64,000 nucleotides of DNA from JAEVLT01 sp964484065 (GCA_964484065.1 CAZAEW010000013.1:6573-70572); one strand, 5' to 3'. Shown: positions 44,031-52,557, counted from the first letter of the stretch. Translations and numbers: made by a program. Notes: generated by a model not told the origin, from the letters alone.

Positions 44031-44291
44031 GAAAACCGCAAGAGCCTTCAGAACAAGCACAGCTTGTTCTTGCGATGCATATTCATAGAAGCATCCCTTA
44101 GTGCTCAGCCCCGATGGTCAAATGTTCTTCGGCCCAAAAAGTCCGCACTTTGACTTTTTGGGCCGAAGGTTATTTGACCCTGAGGGGCTAGGCGCTCCTC
44201 GAAAAAGCTAAAGCTTTTCCTTCGTGCGATGCTTCGCTTCCGAAGCTTATTCTTGTGAAGCTGGACAATTCTCAAAGTTCTATACTTTCTT
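44029..44291 (-). repeat. Modular intergenic repeat, copy A (long form, inverted relative to B and C)
   Basis: On the minus strand it shares with copy B the edges AAGAAAGTATA and TTTTCTT and nearly all internal sequence (for example TCCAGCTTCACA, GCTTCGGAAGCGAAGCATCG, GCACTAAGGGATGCTTC). It has an extra ~80-base module (44106-44188) that is a near-perfect hairpin: arms of 28 bases at 44116-44143 and 44152-44179 around an 8-base loop. The first part of that module is the same as in copy C. Non-coding. Confidence 0.85.
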
Positions 44292-44313
44292 CATTTAAAA
44301 AGGGGAGACTCGA

Positions 44314-44400
44314 GTGGAAAAATTGGCTAAAGTGCTGATCGCTCTATGCGCTGTTTTTTTAATAATCGGTTTGATTTATCTTGTGTTTTTCAGCAAATGA
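44314..44400 (+). CDS. Possible 28-residue single-helix membrane peptide
   Basis: A GTG start with AAAGGGGAG nine bases upstream opens 28 codons. They encode a short basic N-terminus (MEKLAKV), a continuous hydrophobic helix (LIALCAVFLIIGLIYLVFF) and a C-terminal SK. A clean terminator follows at once, which argues for a real transcript. It is too short for standard gene callers. I recognise no family; function and expression are unknown. It lies between repeat copy A and the lcfA promoter. Confidence 0.5.
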   Translation: MEKLAKVLIALCAVFLIIGLIYLVFFSK

Positions 44401-44438
44401 AAAAACCATTGCCGTGTTTGTGCGGCAATGGTTTTTTT
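44401..44438 (+). terminator. Terminator after the 28-codon ORF
   Basis: AAAAACCATTGCCG/CGGCAATGGTTTTT with seven T. It isolates lcfA from everything upstream. Confidence 0.93.
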
Positions 44439-44443
44439 GCGCA

Positions 44444-44472
44444 TTGTATTCAAACTTTGGCCATACTATAAT
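44444..44472 (+). promoter_or_regulatory. lcfA promoter
   Basis: TTGTAT (44444-44449), 17 bases, TATAAT (44467-44472). No clear FadR box is present here; the AT-rich GAATATTTTGAATATTATTG stretch downstream (44487-44506) is only vaguely similar. Confidence 0.65.
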
Positions 44473-44523
44473 GATATAAAGGTTAGAATATTTTGAATAT
44501 TATTGAATAATAGGGGGATGTTG

Positions 44524-46224
44524 ATGACCGATTGTAAACCGTGGTTGAAGCTTTATCCGAAGGAGATTCCAGCCTCTCTTGAGTACCCGACAGACCCGGT
44601 CCAGCACTATTTAGTAAAAGCCGCACAAAACTTTCCAACTAAACCTGCTATTCATTTTATGGGAAAAGAATTAAGCTTCAAAAAGCTTTATGAAGAAGCT
44701 GTTATCTTGGCAGGATATCTCCAAAGTATAGGCATTAGGAAAGGTGACCGTGTGGCGATTATGCTTCCTAATACTCCCCAATCCGTTATCAGTTATTTTG
44801 CCATTTTAATGGCGGGAGGGATTGTTGTCCAAACGAATCCCCTTTATACGGAACGCGAATTGGAATTTCAAATGAAAGATTCCGGTGCCAAAGCCATCAT
44901 TTCACTCGATATTTTATATCCCCGCATATCCAAAGTAATCGAACGGACGGAATTGCAGCATATCATTGTCACTGCAATCAAAGATTACTTGCCATTTCCG
45001 AAAAATTGGCTCTATCCATTTAGTCAAAAAAATCAATTTCAAGTTATTGTCCATCTCAAACATGAAGGACCGGTACATTTATGGACGAAAATCTTAAAGA
45101 CTTCTCCTCATCCATTAACGGCTGTTGAATTTCATTTTGAAGAAGATCTTGCTCTGCTCCAGTATACCGGGGGAACGACAGGACGTCCGAAAGGGGTTAT
45201 GCTGACGCATAAAAACTTAGTATCCAATGTAACCATGTGTAAAGCGTGGTTTTATAAATGCCGGCTGGGAGAAGATTCTATCCTGGGGATTATCCCCTTT
45301 TTTCATGTATATGGGATGACAGTCGTTATGCTCTTAGCTGTGATGCTGGCATCAAAGATGATTTTGCTGCCAAAATTTGATGCTGAAACGGCATTGAAAA
45401 CGATTCATAAACAAAGGCCGACATTGTTTCCGGGGGCTCCGACTATTTATATCGGTTTGTTAAATCATCCGGATATAAAAAAGTATGATCTCTCTTCCAT
45501 TCATTCTTGCATCAGCGGTTCTGCGCCTCTTCCGGTTGAAGTTAAAGAGAATTTCGAGAAAATCACAGGAGGGAGAATGGTAGAAGGTTACGGATTAACA
45601 GAATCATCCCCGATTACTCATGTTAATTTTCTTTGGGATCATCCTAGCGTAAAGGGAAGTATTGGCGTTCCTTGGCCTGACACGGAGGCTGCGATTATTT
45701 CTTTAGAAACAGGAGAACCTCTCCCATGCGGAGAAATTGGAGAAATTGTTGTAAAGGGACCGCAAGTGATGAAAGGCTATTGGAATCAGCCGGAGGAAAC
45801 GATAAAGGCATTACGGGACGGGTGGTTATTTACAGGGGATCTTGGTTATATGGATGAAAAAGGGTATTTTTATGTGGTTGACCGAAAAAAAGACATGATT
45901 ATTGCCGGTGGATTTAATATTTATCCGCGGGAAATTGAAGAAGTCTTATATGAACACCCGGCCGTTCAAGAGGTCATTGCGGCGGGAATACCAGACCCAT
46001 ACCGCGGTGAAACCGTTAAAGCATTTATTGTTTTAAAAGAAGGTGCGCATCTGACTGCAGAAGAACTGGATCAGTTCGCCAGAAAACAATTGGCCTCCTA
46101 TAAAGTCCCAAGAATTTACGAATTCAGAAAGGAACTTCCCAAAACGGCGGTTGGAAAAATCCTAAGAAGAGCGCTGATCGATGACGAATTAAAGAAAATA
46201 GCTGATCAGCAAAAGCGCGCATAA
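44524..46224 (+). CDS. lcfA: Long-chain fatty acid-CoA ligase
   Basis: Activates fatty acids with ATP and CoA for beta-oxidation. Adenylate-forming enzyme of 566 residues: P-loop-like LLQYTGGTTGRPKGVMLTH, VEGYGLTESSPITH, LFTGDLGYMDEKGYFYVVDR, and the C-terminal catalytic lysine in LPKTAVGKILRR. I placed the start at the ATG at 44524 (GGGGG seven bases upstream); an in-frame TTG at 44503 would precede that ribosome-binding site. First gene of the lcfA-fadR-fadB-etfB-etfA cluster. Confidence 0.95.
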   Translation: MTDCKPWLKLYPKEIPASLEYPTDPVQHYLVKAAQNFPTKPAIHFMGKELSFKKLYEEAVILAGYLQSIGIRKGDRVAIMLPNTPQSVISYFAILMAGGIVVQTNPLYTERELEFQMKDSGAKAIISLDILYPRISKVIERTELQHIIVTAIKDYLPFPKNWLYPFSQKNQFQVIVHLKHEGPVHLWTKILKTSPHPLTAVEFHFEEDLALLQYTGGTTGRPKGVMLTHKNLVSNVTMCKAWFYKCRLGEDSILGIIPFFHVYGMTVVMLLAVMLASKMILLPKFDAETALKTIHKQRPTLFPGAPTIYIGLLNHPDIKKYDLSSIHSCISGSAPLPVEVKENFEKITGGRMVEGYGLTESSPITHVNFLWDHPSVKGSIGVPWPDTEAAIISLETGEPLPCGEIGEIVVKGPQVMKGYWNQPEETIKALRDGWLFTGDLGYMDEKGYFYVVDRKKDMIIAGGFNIYPREIEEVLYEHPAVQEVIAAGIPDPYRGETVKAFIVLKEGAHLTAEELDQFARKQLASYKVPRIYEFRKELPKTAVGKILRRALIDDELKKIADQQKRA

Positions 46225-46228
46225 CTGC

Positions 46229-46258
46229 AGAGAGCTCTCACTAGGGCTCTTTATTTTT
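46229..46258 (+). terminator. Weak terminator between lcfA and fadR
   Basis: AGAGC/GCTCT with an imperfect loop, then TTTATTTTT. The stem is short, so read-through is likely. Confidence 0.45.
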
Positions 46259-46320
46259 CGCAAAGAAAATGTCGAAATAAGCAGTAAATAACTATATTGA
46301 TATAATTATAATGGTATATA

Positions 46321-46374
46321 TTGACAATAGTTAATATGGTTATTATCATGAAGGTATGAATGACTATTCACTCA
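46321..46374 (+). promoter_or_regulatory. fadR promoter with FadR operator
   Basis: TTGACA (46321-46326), 17 bases, TATCAT (46344-46349). At the expected start point lies TGAATGACTATTCACTCA (46357-46374), an imperfect palindrome matching the Bacillus FadR consensus TGAATGANTANTCATTCA except for one base. This implies autoregulation and repression of the genes downstream, relieved by long-chain acyl-CoA. Confidence 0.8.
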
Positions 46375-46388
46375 TAGGAGAAAAGACC

Positions 46389-46991
46389 ATGAAGAAAAAT
46401 AGACCGAAGTACATGCAGATCATAGATGCAGCAGTTATCGCCATAGCAGAAAACGGCTATCATCAGGCGCAAGTGTCAAAAATCGCCAAACAAGCCGGCG
46501 TTGCTGACGGGACGATTTATTTATATTTTAAAAATAAAGAAGATATACTTATTTCTCTATTTAAGGAAAAAATGGGGGATTTTGTTGAACGAATTGAGGG
46601 GATGATTGCAGGAAAGACGACAGCAACAGAGAAATTATTAGTGTTGATAGAAGCCCATTTTTCAATGCTTTCGGATAATCATCATCTCGCAATAGTGACT
46701 CAGCTGGAATTGCGGCAATCCAATAAAGAGCTCCGATTGAAAATCAATGATATCCTGAAAGGCTACTTGAAGGTAATCGATCAGATCATTTTGGAAGGAA
46801 TCGAAAAAGGCGAATTTGCCAATGAACTTGATGTCCGGCTGACCCGCCAGATGATTTTTGGAACGATTGATGAAATGGCAACAACGTGGGTCATGAACGA
46901 GGAAAAGTATGATTTGAAGGCATTGGCGAAGCCGGTACACCAAATGTTAATCAAAGGGTGCGGAAGCGGACTGAGCCAGTATGGGGAATAG
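46389..46991 (+). CDS. fadR: Fatty-acid degradation repressor FadR (TetR family)
   Basis: TetR-type repressor of the beta-oxidation regulon, released by long-chain acyl-CoA. It is 200 residues. The N-terminal HTH region (MQIIDAAVIAIAENGYHQAQ, then VSKIAKQAGVADGTIYLYFKNK) is very close to B. subtilis FadR (YsiA). The frame starts at 46356, inside the operator; the ATG at 46389 follows AGGAG by eight bases. Twelve bases separate it from fadB. Confidence 0.95.
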   Translation: MKKNRPKYMQIIDAAVIAIAENGYHQAQVSKIAKQAGVADGTIYLYFKNKEDILISLFKEKMGDFVERIEGMIAGKTTATEKLLVLIEAHFSMLSDNHHLAIVTQLELRQSNKELRLKINDILKGYLKVIDQIILEGIEKGEFANELDVRLTRQMIFGTIDEMATTWVMNEEKYDLKALAKPVHQMLIKGCGSGLSQYGE

Positions 46992-47002
46992 GAGGGATTC
47001 AA

Positions 47003-47776
47003 ATGGAAAGCTTATTTTGGTCATTTGAGAATGGGGTCGCTGTCATCACGCTAAAACGGCCTCCCGCAAACGCGCTTTCGACAGGGATGTTAAAGGAATT
47101 GGCGGGTGTTCTAGAGGAGATCGAGGCAAATGATGCGATTAGTGTGGTCGTGATCCATGGGGAAGGCCGCTTTTTTTCAGCAGGAGCAGACATTAAAGAA
47201 TTTACAACTGTTGAATCGGCAAATGATTTCACAAAACTCGCGCAGATCGGGCAAGATTTATTCGAGAGGATGGAGAACTTCCCGAAACCAATCATTGCGT
47301 CCATTCATGGCGCAGCTCTTGGCGGCGGCCTTGAATTGGCAATGGCCTGCCATATCCGTCTTGTCAGCGAAAGCGCCAAACTGGGATTGCCTGAGCTTTC
47401 GCTTGGACTGGTACCTGGTTTTGGCGGATCACAAAGACTTCCAAGATTTGTTGGTGCCGCAAAAGCGGCTGAAATGCTATTCACCTCTGAACCAATATCC
47501 GGTACGGAAGCCGTTCAATTCGGCTTAGCAAACCATGCGTATCCTGAGAATGAGGTTTTTACAAATGCGATCGAAATGGCCAAAAAAATTTCTAAAAAAA
47601 GCCCAGTTTCGATTAAAGCAGCGATTGCATTGCTTCAATATACAAAGACAAAAGAATTTTATGAAGGAATCCAAAAAGAAGCCGAGCTATTTGGGAAAGT
47701 GTTTATGTCGAGCGATGGCAAAGAAGGAATCCAAGCGTTTATTGAAAAAAGAGTGCCTCGTTTTATAGGAAAGTAG
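47003..47776 (+). CDS. fadB: Enoyl-CoA hydratase FadB
   Basis: Hydrates 2-enoyl-CoA in beta-oxidation. Crotonase-fold protein of 257 residues, the same length as B. subtilis FadB (YsiB). The oxyanion-hole segments FSAGADIKEF and GAALGGGLELAMACHIRL and the catalytic-glutamate segment LPELSLGLVPGFGGSQRLPR are present. ATAGGAGGG lies upstream of the ATG at 47003; the longer frame from 46958 overlaps fadR. It is not the E. coli multifunctional FadB. Confidence 0.94.
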   Translation: MESLFWSFENGVAVITLKRPPANALSTGMLKELAGVLEEIEANDAISVVVIHGEGRFFSAGADIKEFTTVESANDFTKLAQIGQDLFERMENFPKPIIASIHGAALGGGLELAMACHIRLVSESAKLGLPELSLGLVPGFGGSQRLPRFVGAAKAAEMLFTSEPISGTEAVQFGLANHAYPENEVFTNAIEMAKKISKKSPVSIKAAIALLQYTKTKEFYEGIQKEAELFGKVFMSSDGKEGIQAFIEKRVPRFIGK

Positions 47777-47837
47777 GGAATTTTTTAACTTAAATTAACG
47801 GAATATTCAAAAATATAAATAGCTTAGGAGGGAAACG

Positions 47838-48611
47838 ATGAACATTTTTGTTTTAATGAAGCGAACCTTCGATACAGAAGAAAAAATTACAATTACCGCC
47901 GGCAATATTAATGAAGACGGTGCAGAATTTATTATCAATCCATATGATGAATATGCAATAGAAGAAGCGATCCAAGTCCGCGATGCTCATGGCGGTGAAG
48001 TAACTGTGATTTCTGTTGGAAACGAAGAAGCAGAAAAACAATTGCGGACAGCTTTGGCGATGGGGGCCGATAAAGCAGTATTAATCAATATTGAGGATGA
48101 TGTCGAGTTCGGCGACCAATTCACAACCGCTAAAGTCCTTGCAGCATATTTAGAAGATAAAAAAGCGGATTTAATTATCGGAGGGAACGTCGCCATTGAT
48201 GGAGCTTCCGGACAGGGTGGTCCGCGTGTAGCGGAAATGCTTGGTATTCCTTATGTGACTACCATCACAAAACTTGAAATTGATGGGATTAAAGCGACGG
48301 TTACCCGGGATGTGGAAGGAGATTCCGAAGTGATTGAGGTGTCACTTCCGCTCCTCGTTACAGCGCAGCAAGGCTTGAATGAACCGCGCTATCCATCTTT
48401 GCCCGGAATAATGAAAGCGAAAAAGAAGCCGCTTGAGGAGCTTGAACTGGATGATCTCGATCTTGAAGAAGATGAAGTGGAAGCAAAAACGAAAACGATT
48501 GAACTTTATCTGCCTCCCAAAAAAGAAGCGGGAAAAATTCTGACAGGAGAACTGGCTGATCAGGCAAAAGAACTTGTGAGGCTTCTGCATTCTGAAGCGA
48601 AAGTCGTTTAA
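47838..48611 (+). CDS. etfB: Electron transfer flavoprotein subunit beta
   Basis: With EtfA it accepts electrons from acyl-CoA dehydrogenases. It is 257 residues. AMP-binding residues are in the ETF-beta fold; visible signatures are DEYAIEEAIQVRD, ALAMGADKAVLIN and the conserved segment VTRDVEGDSEVIEVSLPLLV. TAGGAGGG precedes the ATG. Unusually, 221 bases including repeat copy B separate it from etfA; these two genes are normally adjacent. Confidence 0.96.
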   Translation: MNIFVLMKRTFDTEEKITITAGNINEDGAEFIINPYDEYAIEEAIQVRDAHGGEVTVISVGNEEAEKQLRTALAMGADKAVLINIEDDVEFGDQFTTAKVLAAYLEDKKADLIIGGNVAIDGASGQGGPRVAEMLGIPYVTTITKLEIDGIKATVTRDVEGDSEVIEVSLPLLVTAQQGLNEPRYPSLPGIMKAKKKPLEELELDDLDLEEDEVEAKTKTIELYLPPKKEAGKILTGELADQAKELVRLLHSEAKVV

Positions 48612-48630
48612 TGGATTTTTTTAATAAGTA

Positions 48631-48813
48631 AAGAAAGTATAAAAGTTTGTACTTTGAGAGTTGTCCAGCTTCACACGAATAAGCTTCGGAAGCGAAGCAT
48701 CGCACGAAGGAAAAGCCTAGCTTTTTCGAGGGGCTGAGCACTAAGGGATGCTTCTATGAATATGCATCGCAAGAACAAGCTGTGCTTGTTCTGAAGGCGC
48801 TTGCGCTTTTCTT
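48631..48813 (+). repeat. Modular intergenic repeat, copy B, between etfB and etfA
   Basis: Same family as copies A (inverted, 44029-44291) and C (29630-29731); runs from AAGAAAGTATA to TTGCGCTTTTCTT and lacks the ~80-base hairpin module of copy A. It ends 20 bases before etfA, just upstream of its GGGAGGGG ribosome-binding site. Confidence 0.85.
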
Positions 48814-48832
48814 AATTTGGGAGGGGAATTGT

Positions 48833-49810
48833 ATGGCGAGAAAAGTACTCGTATTAGGGGAAGTTCGTGACGGCTCACTCCGCAATGTTTCTTTTGAAGC
48901 AATCGCGGCTGCCAAAATCGTGTCAGAAGGCGGAGAAGTAGTCGGTGTTTTAATTGGGGAATCTGTTGCTGCTCTTGGCAAGGAATTAATCTTTGGAGGC
49001 GCAGACCGCGTTGTGGCCGTCGAAAGTGACCAATGTAAGCAATATACATCAGATGGCTATGGGCAAGCACTCATGGCCGTTATCGAGAAGGAAAAACCGG
49101 AAGGAATTATTGCTGGTCATACGGCTTTAGGTAAAGACCTTACCCCAAAGATTGCGGCGCGGCTTTCAGCGGGGTTGATCTCGGATGCTACGGGTGTTGA
49201 AGAAGCCGGCGGGAATATTGTGTTTACAAGACCCATCTATTCCGGAAAGGCATTTGAAAAGAAAATTGTCACAGGCGGATTCATTTTTGCAACTATCCGT
49301 CCAAACAATATTGCTCCGCTTGAAAAAGATGAGACCCGAACCGGCGAGGTAGATTCTCTTTCTGTTGACATCAAGGATTTGCGCACCATTGTGAAAGAAG
49401 TCATCAGAAAAGCAAGTGAAGGCGTTGATTTATCTGAAGCAAAAGTAATTGTTTCTGGAGGACGAGGGGTTAAAAGTGCTCAGGGATTTGAACCGCTCAA
49501 AGCATTGGCAGCTGTTTTGGGAGGAGCTGTAGGAGCCTCAAGGGGTGCCTGCGATGCGGACTATTGTGATTATTCTTTGCAGATTGGCCAGACTGGCAAA
49601 GTCGTGACTCCAGATCTTTATATTGCCTGCGGTATTTCCGGTGCGATTCAGCATTTAGCTGGAATGTCTAATTCAAAAGTGATCGTGGCCATTAACAAGG
49701 ATCCGGAAGCGGACATTTTTAAAGTGGCGGATTACGGGATTGTAGGAGATCTTTTTGAAGTTGTGCCATTGTTAACGGAAGAATTTAAAAAAATAAAGAT
49801 TCACTCTTGA
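48833..49810 (+). CDS. etfA: Electron transfer flavoprotein subunit alpha
   Basis: FAD-binding partner of EtfB; passes electrons to the respiratory chain. It is 325 residues from the ATG at 48833 (GGGAGGGG upstream); the longer frame from 48782 runs into the repeat. The C-terminal FAD-binding domain has VVSGGRGVKSAQGFEPLKAL, GASRGACDADY, QIGQTGKVVTPDLYIACGIS and INKDPEADIFKVADYGIVGD. Transcription from fadR must pass through repeat copy B, unless etfA has its own promoter. Confidence 0.97.
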   Translation: MARKVLVLGEVRDGSLRNVSFEAIAAAKIVSEGGEVVGVLIGESVAALGKELIFGGADRVVAVESDQCKQYTSDGYGQALMAVIEKEKPEGIIAGHTALGKDLTPKIAARLSAGLISDATGVEEAGGNIVFTRPIYSGKAFEKKIVTGGFIFATIRPNNIAPLEKDETRTGEVDSLSVDIKDLRTIVKEVIRKASEGVDLSEAKVIVSGGRGVKSAQGFEPLKALAAVLGGAVGASRGACDADYCDYSLQIGQTGKVVTPDLYIACGISGAIQHLAGMSNSKVIVAINKDPEADIFKVADYGIVGDLFEVVPLLTEEFKKIKIHS

Positions 49811-49815
49811 TGAAC

Positions 49816-49846
49816 GAAAGCGGGCGTTTCTTTGCCCGCTTTTCCG
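49816..49846 (+). terminator. Terminator after the fad-etf cluster
   Basis: AAAGCGGGC/GCCCGCTTT with a short T tail. Confidence 0.75.
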
Positions 49847-49959
49847 CATAAAAAGGAAGTTTTTTGGTTATTATTACTTTTGAAACAAAATATTAGCATC
49901 AGGCTTCAAACGGTGATATACTTGCGATAATCTATAAGTTTTAAATGGGAGGCTTACTA

Positions 49960-50274
49960 ATGGCGATTTCACACGTTACAGACCAAAACTTTACAGCTGA
50001 AACAAGCTCCAATCTTGTGCTTGTTGATTTCTGGGCACCTTGGTGCGGACCTTGCAAAATGATTGCTCCAGTTCTTGAAGAACTTGACTCCGAATATGGA
50101 GATAAAGTAAAAATTGTAAAACTTGATGTTGATGAAAACCAAGAAACAGCTGCAAAATACGGGGTTATGAGCATCCCGACTTTATTGATTCTTAAAGATG
50201 GAGAAGTGGTAGATAAAGTTGTCGGCTTCCAGCCAAAAGAAGCTCTTGCAGGAGTTTTACAAAAACATTTTTAA
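49960..50274 (+). CDS. trxA: Thioredoxin
   Basis: General protein disulfide reductant. It is 104 residues with the redox motif WCGPC (DFWAPWCGPCKMIAPVLEEL) and cis-proline in MSIPTLLILK. The frame's upstream ATG (49945) overlaps the GGGAGG ribosome-binding site; the real start is 49960 (MAISHVTDQNFTAE). Monocistronic, flanked by terminators, as in B. subtilis. Confidence 0.97.
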   Translation: MAISHVTDQNFTAETSSNLVLVDFWAPWCGPCKMIAPVLEELDSEYGDKVKIVKLDVDENQETAAKYGVMSIPTLLILKDGEVVDKVVGFQPKEALAGVLQKHF

Positions 50275-50285
50275 GAAATAACGTA

Positions 50286-50323
50286 AAAAAAACCTTAGTC
50301 GATCATCTGACTAAGGTTTTTTT
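50286..50323 (+). terminator. trxA terminator
   Basis: AAAAACCTTAGTC/GACTAAGGTTTTT with T run. Confidence 0.93.
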
Positions 50324-50414
50324 GCTTTTCCAGAAAATCATGCTTTTTTTAATTCCGGGTTTGTTTTAAAATTTGAGGGATAGACATTTGCATGAAGCGA
50401 GGTGGCCAGATTCC

Positions 50415-52187
50415 ATGAATCAAACGATCAAACAAAAGCTGACGCTGCTGCCTGACCAGCCTGGCTGCTACTTGATGAAGGACCGTCAGGGGACAATCAT
50501 TTATGTCGGCAAAGCGAAAATATTAAAAAACCGGGTCCGCTCCTATTTTACTGGTTCTCACGACGGAAAAACACTGCGGCTTGTTAACGAAATAGAGGAT
50601 TTTGAATATATCGTTACATCATCAAATATTGAAGCACTTTTACTGGAAATCAATTTAATCAAAAAACACGATCCAAAATACAATATCATGCTGAAGGATG
50701 ACAAAAGTTATCCTTTCATCAAATTGACTGCAGAGCGCCATCCTAAATTGATCATTACCAGAAAAGTGAAGAAGGACAAAGGAAAATATTTCGGACCTTA
50801 CCCAAACGTCGGGGCGGCAAACGAGACAAAAAAACTTCTCGACCGAATTTATCCTCTGAGAAAGTGCCAAACCCTGCCTGACCGGGTCTGCTTGTATTAT
50901 CATTTAGGGCAGTGCCTGGCGCCATGTGTCAACGCGATCGCCGAAGACCAGTACAAACAAATGACCGATGAAATTACGCGGTTTTTAAACGGCGGATATA
51001 AAGAGATTAAAAAGGAACTCACTGAAAAAATGACTCAAGCTGCTGAAGAGCTTGATTTCGAAAGAGCAAAGGAATACCGCGATAAAATTGCCCATATTGA
51101 AACAACAATGGAAAAGCAAAAAATGACGATGACCGACTTTACCGACAGAGATGTGTTCGGCTACGCTGTTGATAAAGGGTGGATGTGCGTTCAAGTCTTT
51201 TTTGTCCGCCAGGGAAAATTGATTGAACGCGACGTCTCGATGTTTCCAATTTACGATGAACCAGAAGACGAAATGTTGACCTATTTGGGGCAGTTTTATT
51301 CCAAGACAAACCACTTTAAGCCAAAAGAAGTGCTGATTCAGGATGAAATCGACTTAAACCTTGCTGAAGAGCTCCTTGAAGTTAAGGTGCTTCAGCCGCA
51401 AAAAGGTCAGAAAAAAGAGCTTGTCAAGCTGGCCATCAAAAACGCGAAAATTGCCTTGACGGAAAAATTTTCTCTCATTGAAAAAGATGAAGAGCGAACG
51501 ATAAGAGCAGTAGAAAACCTGGGGGAAATAATGGGGATATTTACCCCGCACCGGATTGAAGCTTTTGATAACTCCAATATTCAAGGAACAGACCCTGTTT
51601 CAGCCTGCGTCGTTTTCATTGATGGTAAAGCAAATAAACGGGAGTATCGGAAATATAAAATCAAAACAGTCAAAGGCCCGGATGATTATGAGTCGATGCG
51701 CGAAGTAGTAAGAAGAAGGTATTCAAGAGTTTTGAAAGAAAATCTGCCGCTTCCGGATTTAATCATTATTGATGGCGGAAAAGGCCATATTGAAACAGTC
51801 AGGGATGTGCTCGAAAATGAACTGGGCCTGGATATCCCGTTATCAGGCCTTGTAAAGGACGACAAGCACAGGACTTCCAATTTGCTCTTTGGAAATCCGC
51901 TCGAAATCGTGCCGCTTGAAAGAAACAGTCAGGAGTTCTATTTGCTGCAGCGAGTTCAGGATGAGGTTCACCGCTTCGCCATTACATTTCACCGCCAGCT
52001 CCGCGGAAAAAATACCTTTTCATCACTGCTGGATGAAGTTCCAGGCATTGGCGAAAAGCGGAAAAAATTATTGCTGAAAACTTTCGGATCTGTCAAAAAA
52101 ATGAAGGAAGCAAGCCTTGAGGAAATCACGCAGTTGGGAATTCCCATCAATACAGCTAAAGAGTTGCTGGATAAACTTCATAGTTAG
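50415..52187 (+). CDS. uvrC: UvrABC system protein C (excinuclease)
   Basis: Makes both incisions in nucleotide excision repair. GIY-YIG domain (~12-95; GCYLMKDRQGTIIYVGKAK), a cysteine cluster (RKCQTLPDRVCLYYHLGQCL), UVR motif that contacts UvrB (EELDFERAKEYRDKIAHIE), RNase H-like nuclease (~360-520; IEAFDNSNIQGTDPVSACVV and LIIDGGKGHIE), C-terminal tandem HhH (VPGIGEKRKKLLLKTFGSV). It is 590 residues from the ATG at 50415, AGGTGG nine bases upstream. Confidence 0.96.
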   Translation: MNQTIKQKLTLLPDQPGCYLMKDRQGTIIYVGKAKILKNRVRSYFTGSHDGKTLRLVNEIEDFEYIVTSSNIEALLLEINLIKKHDPKYNIMLKDDKSYPFIKLTAERHPKLIITRKVKKDKGKYFGPYPNVGAANETKKLLDRIYPLRKCQTLPDRVCLYYHLGQCLAPCVNAIAEDQYKQMTDEITRFLNGGYKEIKKELTEKMTQAAEELDFERAKEYRDKIAHIETTMEKQKMTMTDFTDRDVFGYAVDKGWMCVQVFFVRQGKLIERDVSMFPIYDEPEDEMLTYLGQFYSKTNHFKPKEVLIQDEIDLNLAEELLEVKVLQPQKGQKKELVKLAIKNAKIALTEKFSLIEKDEERTIRAVENLGEIMGIFTPHRIEAFDNSNIQGTDPVSACVVFIDGKANKREYRKYKIKTVKGPDDYESMREVVRRRYSRVLKENLPLPDLIIIDGGKGHIETVRDVLENELGLDIPLSGLVKDDKHRTSNLLFGNPLEIVPLERNSQEFYLLQRVQDEVHRFAITFHRQLRGKNTFSSLLDEVPGIGEKRKKLLLKTFGSVKKMKEASLEEITQLGIPINTAKELLDKLHS

Positions 52188-52190
52188 TGA

Positions 52191-52219
52191 TTGCCAGAAA
52201 AAATCCACCATGCTATAAT
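52191..52219 (+). promoter_or_regulatory. lysC promoter
   Basis: TTGCCA (52191-52196), 17-base spacer, TATAAT (52214-52219), directly after uvrC. The leader begins near 52226. Confidence 0.78.
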
Positions 52220-52261
52220 AAATGAAAATTTATATTACTATCACTTTATAGTATTAAAGTG

Positions 52262-52501
52262 AAGGTAGAGGTGCGAGCTTCAAGAGTAAAGGCCCGGAGA
52301 AGAATGAGCTTCGAGGAAGGGCATTGAAAGGGGAACTCGCCGAAGTAAAGAAACACTCATCGGTTTCTTTGCTGGTCCTGTATTGAATAAATGCCGGACT
52401 GTCAAGACGGGCTGTCTTGGAGAGCTATCTCACATTGTATGCGAAACCATTATTTTTTTCGTATTCATTAAGCAATGAGAGACTCATCTCATTGCTTTTT
52501 T
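52262..52501 (+). ncRNA. Lysine riboswitch (L box) with terminator
   Basis: The conserved L-box core is clear: AGAGGTGCGAGCTTCAAGAG (52267-52286), GGGGAACTCGCCGAAGT (52330-52346), CCGGACTGTC and GGAGAGCTATCT. Lysine binding favours the terminator AAGCAATGAGA/TCTCATTGCTT with T run (52470-52501). It lowers lysC expression when lysine is plentiful. Confidence 0.96.
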
Positions 52502-52557
52502 ATTTATGTGGATAACCCCAATGGGACTGTCAGCATCTAAAGAAAGAAGGGGAAAAC

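Noticed and set aside
46958..47002. fadB starting at GTG inside fadR
   Set aside because: It would overlap fadR by 34 bases, whereas the ATG at 47003 has AGGAGGG and gives the usual 257 residues.
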